DNA of 6,757 nucleotides. Source: Gemmatimonadales bacterium. GTDB taxonomy: Bacteria; Gemmatimonadota; Gemmatimonadetes; Gemmatimonadales; GWC2-71-9. The position numbers were made by a program, and so were the translations under genes. This document shows, one piece after another, positions 1-5,504 of the stretch. The DNA lies in assembly GCA_013003805.1 (NCBI GenBank), contig JABDII010000031.1, forward strand, positions 1 to 6,757. The letters are read 5' to 3'. A model generated the notes under the pieces. It was given only the letters and a program-made list of their open reading frames with translations. It did not search any database and had not been told where the DNA came from. Positions within the stretch are counted from its first letter, which is position 1; each line of letters opens with the position of its first letter.

Positions 1-57
1 GGTACCGATCTCAACGCGGGTGACTGCGAGTGTGCGGCCTCCGCCCGACATCCATGA
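1..57 (+). CDS. DUF177 (YceD-family) protein, C-terminal fragment
   Basis: Frame 1 is open from the first base to a TGA at 55-57 and encodes GTDLNAGDCECAASARHP. DUF177/YceD proteins typically end with a zinc-ribbon-like segment containing a G-x-(N/D)-L-N motif followed closely by C-x-C. Both are visible here as GTDLN and CEC. In many bacteria the DUF177 gene sits directly upstream of rpmF, as it does here with 9 nt between them, and that context supports the call. The family has been linked to 23S rRNA/50S accumulation in E. coli and plants; that is family knowledge and not visible here. Only 18 codons are present, so the identification rests on a short motif plus gene order. The rest of the gene lies outside the window. 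Confidence 0.7.
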   Translation, partial: GTDLNAGDCECAASARHP

Positions 58-60
58 GGA
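56..60 (+). promoter_or_regulatory. Shine-Dalgarno of rpmF
   Basis: GAGGA lies 6 nt upstream of the rpmF ATG at 67 and overlaps the TGA stop of the preceding DUF177 frame. This suits coupled translation of the two genes and supports the chosen rpmF start. Confidence 0.65.
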
Positions 61-66
61 CTCTCC

Positions 67-249
67 ATGGCAGTTCCTAAGCGACGGACCTCGAAGTCGC
101 GCAAGCGGCTCCGCCGAGGTCACCACACCGGGGCGGGAGTGAAGCCCCAAGCGTGCCCGCGCTGCGGCGAGCCAAAGCTCTCGCATCGCGTGTGCAGTAC
201 CTGCGGATACTATCGCGGTAAGCGGATGCTCGAGATCGAGGACAGCTAG
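67..249 (+). CDS. rpmF: 50S ribosomal protein L32
   Basis: A 60-residue basic protein with the classic L32 start MAVPKRRTSKSRKR, a highly basic N-terminal extension that contacts rRNA, and a C-terminal zinc ribbon. The zinc ligands are all present as two CxxC pairs: C30-P-R-C33 and C43-S-T-C46. This is therefore the zinc-binding (C+) form of L32, not the cysteine-less paralogue that some bacteria use under zinc limitation. Its length is normal for the family. The ATG has a good GAGGA ribosome binding site, and the stop at 247-249 is 2 nt before the plsX start. rpmF-plsX-fab is a widely conserved arrangement that ties ribosome production to membrane lipid synthesis. No promoter is visible in the 66 nt upstream, which are mostly coding, so it is probably transcribed with the DUF177 gene. 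Confidence 0.97.
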   Translation: MAVPKRRTSKSRKRLRRGHHTGAGVKPQACPRCGEPKLSHRVCSTCGYYRGKRMLEIEDS

Positions 250-251
250 GG

Positions 252-1265
252 GTGATCCGCGTCGCTCTCGACGCCATGGGCGGCGATGTGGCCCCCGAGG
301 TGGAGGTAGAAGGCGCGCTGCAAGCCCTCGCATCGCTTCCACAGACGTTCTGTATCCAACTGCTCGGCCCGGCCGCGGCGCTCGAGGCTGAGGTCGACAA
401 GTACCCCGATGCCGATCGCTCCCGTATCGAGATCCACGATGCACCCGACATCATCTCGATGAGCGATAAGCCGCTCCAGGCCATTCGGCGGAAGAAGAAG
501 TCCGGCATTGTCGTCGGACTCGAGCTCCAGAAGACGGGAAAATCGGACGCCTTCGTCTCGGCCGGGAACACCGGTGCCATTCTCGCCGGCTCGACATTGC
601 TCTTGGGCCTCCACGATGGGGTCGAGCGGGCCACCGTCGCGACTCCATTTCCCACCGCCACCAAACCGGTCCTCGTCCTGGACGCCGGCGCCAACGTCGA
701 CTGCTCCGTCAAGGAGCAGGTTGGCTTCGCCTACCTCGGCACGGTCTACATGCGGGATATTCTCGGCCAGGCGAATCCCACCGTGGGACTGCTCAACATC
801 GGCGAGGAAGACGGGAAGGGCAACACGATCTCGCGGGAGGTGAATCGAGCCCTCAAGCAGTGCGCCGGCCTCAACTACATAGGCAACATCGAGGGTCGTG
901 ATATCCTCGCGGGGCATTCCAAGTTCGGTCATGTGGACGTTGTCGTATGTGACGGGTTCGTTGGGAACGTCGTTCTCAAGTTCTACGAATCGGTGGCCCG
1001 GCTGATCTTCGGCCTGGTCCGAGGCAAAGCTCCCGACATCCTCGAGCGTGCTGATGTCCGGGATGCGTTCCAGATCCTCGACTATTCGCAGTACGGTGGC
1101 GCCCCACTCCTGGGCATAAAGGGCGTCACGATCATCTGCCACGGCGCCTCGACGTCCAATGCCATCAAGAACGCCATCCGGGTGGCGGTACAGGCGGTCG
1201 AAGCCGGTCTGAGTAGCCATATCGGCGCCGAGTTCGCCTCACAGGAAGCGCTCGCCAGCACATGA
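252..1265 (+). CDS. plsX: Phosphate acyltransferase PlsX
   Basis: PlsX converts acyl-ACP and phosphate to acyl-phosphate and ACP. The membrane acyltransferase PlsY then uses acyl-phosphate to make lysophosphatidic acid. The 337-residue product matches the family along its length: DAMGGD at residues 7-12, SAGNTGAILAGS at 103-114, LDAGANVDC at 143-151, LLNIGEEDGKGN at 180-191, NYIGNIEGRDIL at 208-219, CDGFVGNVVLK at 233-243 and GASTSNAI near 298-305. Length is normal. The start is a GTG at 252, chosen because MIRVALDAMGGD is the usual N-terminus and GAGGA at 238-242, inside the end of rpmF, lies 9 nt upstream. The stop TGA overlaps the fabH ATG as ATGA. The protein is expected to be soluble or peripheral to the membrane, linking FASII output to phospholipid synthesis. 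Confidence 0.97.
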   Translation: MIRVALDAMGGDVAPEVEVEGALQALASLPQTFCIQLLGPAAALEAEVDKYPDADRSRIEIHDAPDIISMSDKPLQAIRRKKKSGIVVGLELQKTGKSDAFVSAGNTGAILAGSTLLLGLHDGVERATVATPFPTATKPVLVLDAGANVDCSVKEQVGFAYLGTVYMRDILGQANPTVGLLNIGEEDGKGNTISREVNRALKQCAGLNYIGNIEGRDILAGHSKFGHVDVVVCDGFVGNVVLKFYESVARLIFGLVRGKAPDILERADVRDAFQILDYSQYGGAPLLGIKGVTIICHGASTSNAIKNAIRVAVQAVEAGLSSHIGAEFASQEALAST

Positions 1266-2254
1266 CCACGCGTCCAATCGCACGCTTCGCCGGGCTCGGT
1301 GTCGCCGTGCCGGAGAAGATCCTCACCAACACGGATTTCGAGAAGATTCTCGACACGTCTCACGAGTGGATCGTGGAGCGGACCGGCATCCGCGAGCGCC
1401 ACATCGCGGATGAGGACACCTCGGTGGCCATGTTGGCCGAGCAGGCCAGCAAGGGCGCCATGGCCAGGGCGGGGATCGGCCCCGAAGACGTCGATGCCAT
1501 CATTCTTGGCACCGCGACCCCGGACCGGCTCCTGCCGGCCACCGCGTGCGATCTTCAAGCGCTCTTGGGCGCCGACAAGGCCGTCGCGTTTGATGTCTCG
1601 GCCGCATGTCCTGGGTTCCTCTATAGTCTTGGCGTCGCCGAGGGTTTCATCGCTTCGGGTCTAGCGCAGAACTGCCTCGTGGTTGGAGCGGAAAAGCTCT
1701 CGACCATCACCGACTACACCGATCGGTCCACCGCCATCCTGTTTGGCGACGCCGCGGGAGCCGCCGTGGTTCAGCCAGCCGAGGGGGATGGACGAGGGGT
1801 GCTGTCCATGTTCCTGCGATCGGACGGCAAGCTCGCCCCGCTTCTCTACCGTCCAGGCGGCGGGGCCTGCGACCCCATCAGCACGAAGGTGGTCGAAGAG
1901 CGGTCACAATACATGAAGATGGCGGGCCGGGAGGTCTTCAAGGCCGCGGTCCGTACCATGGCGCAGGCCTGCGATGAGGCTCTCACGCGGGCCGGCGTCA
2001 GTGCCGACGACATCGACCTCCTCGTCCCCCATCAGGCCAACATCCGGATTCTCGAGGCCACCGCCAAGCATGCCGGGGTGCCGATGGACAAGGTCATGGT
2101 CAATGTCGATCGGTACGGGAACACCTCATCGGCGTCGATTCCGCTGGCCCTCGATCAGGCCGTTGCCGAGGGGCGGATCAAGCAGGGATCACTCCTCCTG
2201 CTCGTGGCCTTCGGCGCCGGCTTCACATGGGGGAGCGCGGTCGTCCGGTGGTAG
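1262..2254 (+). CDS. fabH: Beta-ketoacyl-ACP synthase III (FabH)
   Basis: FabH starts type II fatty-acid synthesis by condensing an acyl-CoA primer, usually acetyl-CoA, with malonyl-ACP. The 330-residue thiolase-fold protein shows the full triad: Cys116 in SAACPGF, His257 in PHQAN and Asn287 in YGNTSS. The C-terminal GAGFTWGSAVVRW is the standard FabH ending. N-terminal landmarks include EWIVERTGIRERHIA near residues 35-49, typical of the ACP/CoA-binding face. Length is slightly above the E. coli enzyme (317). The ATG lies in an ATGA overlap with plsX, which points to translational coupling; fabD begins before this gene ends. Primer preference (straight versus branched) cannot be read reliably from the sequence. 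PKS-type or quinolone KAS III homologues are possible in principle, but the operon context makes housekeeping FabH by far the best reading. Confidence 0.97.
   Translation: MTTRPIARFAGLGVAVPEKILTNTDFEKILDTSHEWIVERTGIRERHIADEDTSVAMLAEQASKGAMARAGIGPEDVDAIILGTATPDRLLPATACDLQALLGADKAVAFDVSAACPGFLYSLGVAEGFIASGLAQNCLVVGAEKLSTITDYTDRSTAILFGDAAGAAVVQPAEGDGRGVLSMFLRSDGKLAPLLYRPGGGACDPISTKVVEERSQYMKMAGREVFKAAVRTMAQACDEALTRAGVSADDIDLLVPHQANIRILEATAKHAGVPMDKVMVNVDRYGNTSSASIPLALDQAVAEGRIKQGSLLLLVAFGAGFTWGSAVVRW
2229..2235 (+). promoter_or_regulatory. Possible Shine-Dalgarno of fabD
   Basis: GGGGGAG inside the end of fabH lies 12 nt upstream of the GTG at 2248. Spacing is at the long end of the acceptable range. 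The upstream ATG at 2227 has no purine-rich site before it, so this element favours the GTG start. Confidence 0.4.
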
Positions 2255-3171
2255 CCGCGGTGCTCTGCCCTGGGCAGGGGGCGCAACGCGTCGGCATGGG
2301 AAAGGATCTGGCAGAGCACTTCCCAGCCGCGAGAGAGACCTTCGCTGCCATTGACGAGGCGCTTGGCGTGGCCCTGTCCCGGATCATGTGGGACGGTCCC
2401 GAATCGGAACTCACCCTCACGCACAATGCCCAGCCTGCTATCTTGGCCCACACGACGGCAGTCTATGCCGTGGTGGGCGATCGTCTGGGCGGCCTCAAAG
2501 CGGCCGCTGGCCATAGCCTGGGCGAATACAGCGCCTACGTCGTGGCGGGCGCGCTCACCGCGGCCGATGCAGCCCGTCTGGTCCGGCGCCGGGGCGAGCT
2601 CATGTACCAGGCGGGGCTCGAGCGTCCCGGCGCCATGGCCGCGGTCATGGGTCTCGAATCGGCCAGCGTCGAAGCGGTCTGCGAGCAGGCCTCGAACGGT
2701 GGTGTTGCGGTTGCCGCTAACCTGAACGCACCCGACCAGGTCGTCATCTCCGGCGATCCGGACGCGGTCAGGCAGGCGGGGGAGGGTTGCCGGACGGCGG
2801 GAGCCAAGCGGGTCATTCCGCTCAAGGTCAGCGGGGCATTTCATTCGTCCTTGATGGCGCCGGCCGTTCCCGGCTTGGAACAGGCGTTGGCGGCCGTGTC
2901 CTTTGCCGATCCGCAGATCCCCGTCGTGGCAAATGCTACGGCTCGCGCGATTCAGACCGGGGATCAGGCCCGGGAGCAACTCGCCGCCCAACTCACCGCA
3001 CCGGTCCGTTGGGTGGAGAGCATGCACCGGGTGGCGGAGCTTGCTGGAGGTGGCCTGTTCCTGGAGCTCGGCCCCGGACGGGTCTTGAGCGGCCTCCTCA
3101 AACGGATCGTACCGGGGGCCGAGGTGCGGGCGCTCGGAACGGCGCAAGAGGTGGAGGAGTTCTTGGCATGA
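2248..3171 (+). CDS. fabD: Malonyl-CoA:ACP transacylase FabD
   Basis: FabD moves malonyl from CoA to ACP, supplying the extender used by FabH and FabF. From the GTG at 2248 it is 307 residues. Visible motifs are PGQGAQ near the N-terminus, the nucleophile Ser90 in GHSLGEYSAY, Arg115 in RRRGELM, the catalytic His199 in GAFHSSLM and Gln248 in QLTAPVRW. These sit a constant two positions before the E. coli residues Ser92, Arg117, His201 and Gln250, which supports the GTG start. An in-frame ATG at 2227 would add seven residues (MGERGRP) but has no ribosome binding site and would lengthen the overlap with fabH from 7 to 28 nt. I prefer 2248, with about 70 percent certainty on the start. The stop TGA overlaps the fabG ATG. 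Confidence 0.96.
   Translation: MVAAVLCPGQGAQRVGMGKDLAEHFPAARETFAAIDEALGVALSRIMWDGPESELTLTHNAQPAILAHTTAVYAVVGDRLGGLKAAAGHSLGEYSAYVVAGALTAADAARLVRRRGELMYQAGLERPGAMAAVMGLESASVEAVCEQASNGGVAVAANLNAPDQVVISGDPDAVRQAGEGCRTAGAKRVIPLKVSGAFHSSLMAPAVPGLEQALAAVSFADPQIPVVANATARAIQTGDQAREQLAAQLTAPVRWVESMHRVAELAGGGLFLELGPGRVLSGLLKRIVPGAEVRALGTAQEVEEFLA
3153..3159 (+). promoter_or_regulatory. Shine-Dalgarno of fabG
   Basis: GGAGGAG, a near-perfect ribosome binding site, lies 8 nt before the ATG at 3168. It decides the fabG start, because the reading frame itself stays open far upstream into fabD. Confidence 0.75.
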
Positions 3172-3908
3172 CGACGATCGATCTGAGTGGCAGGGTCGCT
3201 TTTGTCACTGGCAGCACCCGAGGGATCGGGCACGCAATTGCCGAGGCGTTTCTCCGGGCGGGAGCCGAGGTGGGCATCGTCGGCCGCGACGCGGCACGGG
3301 CTCAGGAGGTGGCGGCCGCGCTCGGTGCCGGAGCGCACGGTGTCGGGTGCGACGTGGCCGAGGGGGAGCAGGTGGAACGGGCGGTGGCCGAAGTGGAGGA
3401 GGCGCTTGGGCCGATTGACATTCTGGTCAATAACGCGGGCCTCACCCGAGACAACATCCTCCTCCGCCTGAGCGAGGAGGATTGGGATGCCGTGATGGCC
3501 GCCAACCTGAAGGGCGCGTTCCATACCATCCGAACGGTGACTCGGGGAATGATGAAACGCCGCTCGGGCCGGATCATCAACATCACCAGTGTGGTGGGCC
3601 TGACGGGGAATCGCGGCCAGGCCAACTATGCGGCCAGCAAGGCCGGGCTCATCGGCCTCAGTAAGTCGGTGGCGAAGGAGTATGCCAGCCGCAATATCCT
3701 GGTAAATTGTATCGCGCCGGGTTTCATCGAGACCGACATGACACGCGCCTTGCCCGAGGAGGCTCGGGATGCCTTATTAGGGTCAATTGCGCTGGGTCGG
3801 CTAGGCCAACCGGAGGATGTTGCATCGGCGGCCCTCTTCCTGGCGTCGGATTTGGCGGGGTATATCACCGGGCAGGTGCTGGTGGTTGATGGCGGGATGG
3901 TCATATAG
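3168..3908 (+). CDS. fabG: 3-oxoacyl-ACP reductase FabG
   Basis: FabG performs the NADPH-dependent reduction of 3-oxoacyl-ACP to 3-hydroxyacyl-ACP, the first reductive step of each elongation cycle. The 246-residue short-chain dehydrogenase has the dinucleotide-binding TGSTRGIG at residues 14-21, CDV at 61-63, NNAG at 88-91, Asn113 in AANLKGAF, Ser141 in INITSVVG, and Tyr154/Lys158 in YAASK. The ending GQVLVVDGGMVI is typical of FabG. The Arg18 that follows the glycine-rich loop fits NADPH preference. The start is the ATG in an ATGA overlap with fabD, with GGAGGAG 8 nt upstream. The frame is open for 127 further codons upstream, but that stretch is fabD in another frame. Two adjacent TTA leucine codons (203-204) are unusual for this GC-rich operon. 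Membership of the wider SDR family alone would be ambiguous; the position between fabD and acpP settles it. Confidence 0.97.
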   Translation: MTTIDLSGRVAFVTGSTRGIGHAIAEAFLRAGAEVGIVGRDAARAQEVAAALGAGAHGVGCDVAEGEQVERAVAEVEEALGPIDILVNNAGLTRDNILLRLSEEDWDAVMAANLKGAFHTIRTVTRGMMKRRSGRIINITSVVGLTGNRGQANYAASKAGLIGLSKSVAKEYASRNILVNCIAPGFIETDMTRALPEEARDALLGSIALGRLGQPEDVASAALFLASDLAGYITGQVLVVDGGMVI

Positions 3909-3934
3909 GTCCTCTTTATCGTCGAGGTACGGCA

Positions 3935-4171
3935 ATGGACATGGAAGAAAAGGTCAAAGACATCATCGTCGAGGAGCTGGGCGTCGAGCGCGAGAAGCTG
4001 ACCAGCGAGGCGAGCTTCATGGAAGACCTCGGGGCCGACAGCCTCGATACGGTCGAGCTCGTCATGGCCTTCGAGAAGGAATTCGACATCGACATTCCTG
4101 ACGAGGAGGCCGAGAAGCTTCGGACGGTCGGCGACGCGTTGAAGTACCTTCACGAAAAGGTCGGGTCGTAG
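3935..4171 (+). CDS. acpP: Acyl carrier protein
   Basis: A 78-residue acidic four-helix carrier protein that holds the growing acyl chain as a thioester on a 4'-phosphopantetheine arm. The attachment site is Ser36 in the canonical DLGADSLDTVELVM stretch, followed by the recognition-helix signature FEKEFDIDIPDEEAEKL. Very close in length and layout to E. coli ACP. Two in-frame ATGs, at 3935 and 3941, could start it. I chose 3935 because GAGGT at 3924-3928 is 6 nt upstream of it, against 12 nt for the second. It is the only gene in the fab block with a real upstream gap (26 nt) and its own well-spaced ribosome binding site, which would suit the high ACP levels cells need; that is inference. The stop is one base before the fabF TTG. 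Confidence 0.98.
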   Translation: MDMEEKVKDIIVEELGVEREKLTSEASFMEDLGADSLDTVELVMAFEKEFDIDIPDEEAEKLRTVGDALKYLHEKVGS

Positions 4172-4172
4172 A

Positions 4173-5414
4173 TTGGCGCGCCGTGTCGTAGTCACCGGCA
4201 TCGGCCTGGTGACCCCTGTCGGGAATGACGTCGACACGACTTGGTCCCACCTGCTCGCCGGATGTTCCGGCGCGGCTCCCATCGCCAAGTTCGATCCCCA
4301 GTATCTGCAGGTTCGGTTCGCCTGTGAGGTCAAGGGGTTCGATCCTCTGCAGTACATCGATCGGAAGGAAGCCCGGCGCTACGACCTATTTGCGCAGTTC
4401 GCGCTTGCGGCCGCCCACCAGGCGGTCGTCCGGGCCGGGCTCGACACCGATGTTCCCAGCCCCGATCGGACCGGGGTCATCATCGGGAGCGGGATCGGAG
4501 GGATGCAGACCTTCGAAACCCAGTGTTCGCTCTATCTGACTAAGGGCCCAGACCGCGTGTCACCCTTCTTCGTTCCGATGTTCATACCGGACATCGCGGC
4601 CGGGCTGGTGTCTATTCGCTACGGCTTCAAGGGCCCGAACTACGCAACGGTTTCCGCGTGCGCCTCATCGGCCCATGCGATCGGGGAGTCCTATTCCCTG
4701 ATCAAAGCAGGCAAGGCCGACGCCATGATTACCGGCGGTGCCGAAGCCGCGATCACGGGCCTTACCGTGGCGGGCTTCCAGAATATGAAGGCGCTGTCCA
4801 CCCGCAATGACGAGCCCGAGAAGGCCAGTCGGCCGTTCGACCAGGGCCGCGACGGGTTTGTGCTTGGCGACGGGGCCGGTGTGGTGGTGCTCGAGAGCCT
4901 GGATCATGCGGCAGCCCGGGGCGCCACGATCCTGGGCGAGGTGTTGGGCTACGGTCTGAGCGGCGACGCGAACCACATCACCTCGCCGGCTCCCGATGGA
5001 GAAGGCGCCCAGCGCGCTATCCGGGCCTGCCTGGAAGACGGCGGGATTCCACTCGACCGGGTCTCCTACATCAACGCGCACGGCACGTCCACCCAGCAGG
5101 GGGACATCGCCGAGACGATCGCCGTCAAGCGAACCTTCGGTGAGCACGCCACCCGCCTCGTGTTCGGGTCCACCAAGTCGATGACGGGCCACTTGTTGGG
5201 CGCGGCGGGAGGGCTCGAGTTCGCCGTCTCACTCCTCGCGGCGACCCACGGGGAGATCCCTCCCACGATCAATCAGGAGGTCGCCGACCCCGAGTGCGAT
5301 CTGGACTGTGCTCCCAATGCGAAGGTGGAGCGGGAGGTGGACGTCGTGCTGTCCAATTCCTTCGGCTTCGGCGGGCACAACGTGACGTTGGCGGTGGGGA
5401 GATTCGAGACGTAA
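4173..5414 (+). CDS. fabF: Beta-ketoacyl-ACP synthase II (FabF)
   Basis: FabF elongates acyl-ACP by decarboxylative condensation with malonyl-ACP. The 413-residue protein carries Cys163 in VSACASSAH, His303 in NAHGTST, Lys335 in GSTKSMTGH, His340 in the same motif, and the gating Phe400 in SFGFGGHN. These numbers coincide with those of E. coli FabF, which argues that the start is right. The start is a TTG at 4173, one nucleotide after the acpP stop. Upstream in frame there is only non-start sequence back to a TGA at 4140, so no ATG or GTG alternative gives the full MARRVVVTGIG N-terminus. The ribosome binding site is weak (AAAGG at 4156-4160, 12 nt away), so translation probably depends on ribosomes leaving acpP. 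A FabB-type function is less likely given the acpP-fabF pairing. Confidence 0.97.
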   Translation: MARRVVVTGIGLVTPVGNDVDTTWSHLLAGCSGAAPIAKFDPQYLQVRFACEVKGFDPLQYIDRKEARRYDLFAQFALAAAHQAVVRAGLDTDVPSPDRTGVIIGSGIGGMQTFETQCSLYLTKGPDRVSPFFVPMFIPDIAAGLVSIRYGFKGPNYATVSACASSAHAIGESYSLIKAGKADAMITGGAEAAITGLTVAGFQNMKALSTRNDEPEKASRPFDQGRDGFVLGDGAGVVVLESLDHAAARGATILGEVLGYGLSGDANHITSPAPDGEGAQRAIRACLEDGGIPLDRVSYINAHGTSTQQGDIAETIAVKRTFGEHATRLVFGSTKSMTGHLLGAAGGLEFAVSLLAATHGEIPPTINQEVADPECDLDCAPNAKVEREVDVVLSNSFGFGGHNVTLAVGRFET

Positions 5415-5453
5415 GTCGTAAGACGTGCGACTCACGACTTGTGACTTTCGGCT
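5406..5453 (+). repeat. Degenerate 7-nt repeat array forming an inverted repeat/hairpin after fabF
   Basis: Three tandem heptamers GAGACGT, AAGTCGT and AAGACGT (5406-5426) are followed by TGCGACT, CACGACT and TGTGACT (5426-5446) and a weaker TTCGGCT (5447-5453). The second set is roughly the reverse complement of the first. The transcript can fold with 5407-5422 pairing to 5431-5446: 12 Watson-Crick pairs, 2 G-U pairs, 2 mismatches and an 8-nt loop. The uninterrupted core is AAGTCGT/ACGACTT. It overlaps the fabF stop codon. Only three T residues follow (5446-5448), so it is a poor fit to a classical rho-independent terminator. It could weaken read-through, protect the fab mRNA 3' end, or be a dispersed intergenic repeat. 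Confidence 0.6.
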
Positions 5454-5468
5454 CAGTTTCGCTACATT
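5439..5468 (+). promoter_or_regulatory. Possible promoter for mqnE-mqnA
   Basis: TTGTGA (5439-5444) and TACATT (5463-5468) resemble -35 and -10 boxes, each matching four of six consensus positions, with an 18-nt spacer. Transcription would start about 30 nt before mqnE. The gap before mqnE is the longest in the window, which makes a separate promoter plausible, but the match is weak and chance is a real alternative. Confidence 0.3.
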
Positions 5469-5493
5469 CCTGGCGCCTTAATCCCGATGCCCC

Positions 5494-5499
5494 AAGGAG
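5494..5499 (+). promoter_or_regulatory. Shine-Dalgarno of mqnE
   Basis: AAGGAG lies 5 nt upstream of the ATG at 5505. An in-frame ATG at 5487 precedes this site and would place the ribosome binding site inside the coding region, so the site argues for 5505 as the true start. Confidence 0.75.
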
Positions 5500-5504
5500 A
5501 TAGG

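Noticed and set aside
1..66. Operon promoter or FapR/FadR-type operator before rpmF
   Set aside because: These bases are mostly the coding end of a DUF177-like gene, and no recognisable operator or -35/-10 pair is visible; the promoter is probably outside the window.
246..1220. Long antisense open frame opposite plsX (324 codons)
   Set aside because: Lies entirely opposite a strongly conserved gene. Long antisense frames are expected from codon bias in GC-rich DNA, and its translation shows no recognisable domain.
2155..3147. Long antisense open frame opposite fabH/fabD (330 codons)
   Set aside because: Same reason: shadow of fabD codon structure, with no recognisable motif and no ribosome binding context.
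2787..3167. N-terminal extension of the fabG frame by 127 codons
   Set aside because: It overlaps fabD in another frame, shows no family similarity and low-complexity Gly/Arg content typical of off-frame GC-rich sequence, and the true fabG ATG has a perfect ribosome binding site and a standard N-terminus.
3886..3909. Promoter before acpP (TTGATG with TATAGG)
   Set aside because: Spacing between the two elements is only about 12 nt, too short for a sigma-70-type promoter, and the first element is within conserved fabG coding sequence.
5412..5448. Classical rho-independent terminator after fabF
   Set aside because: The hairpin is real on paper but is followed by only three T residues and has moderate GC in the stem; kept as a repeat/hairpin instead of a terminator call.
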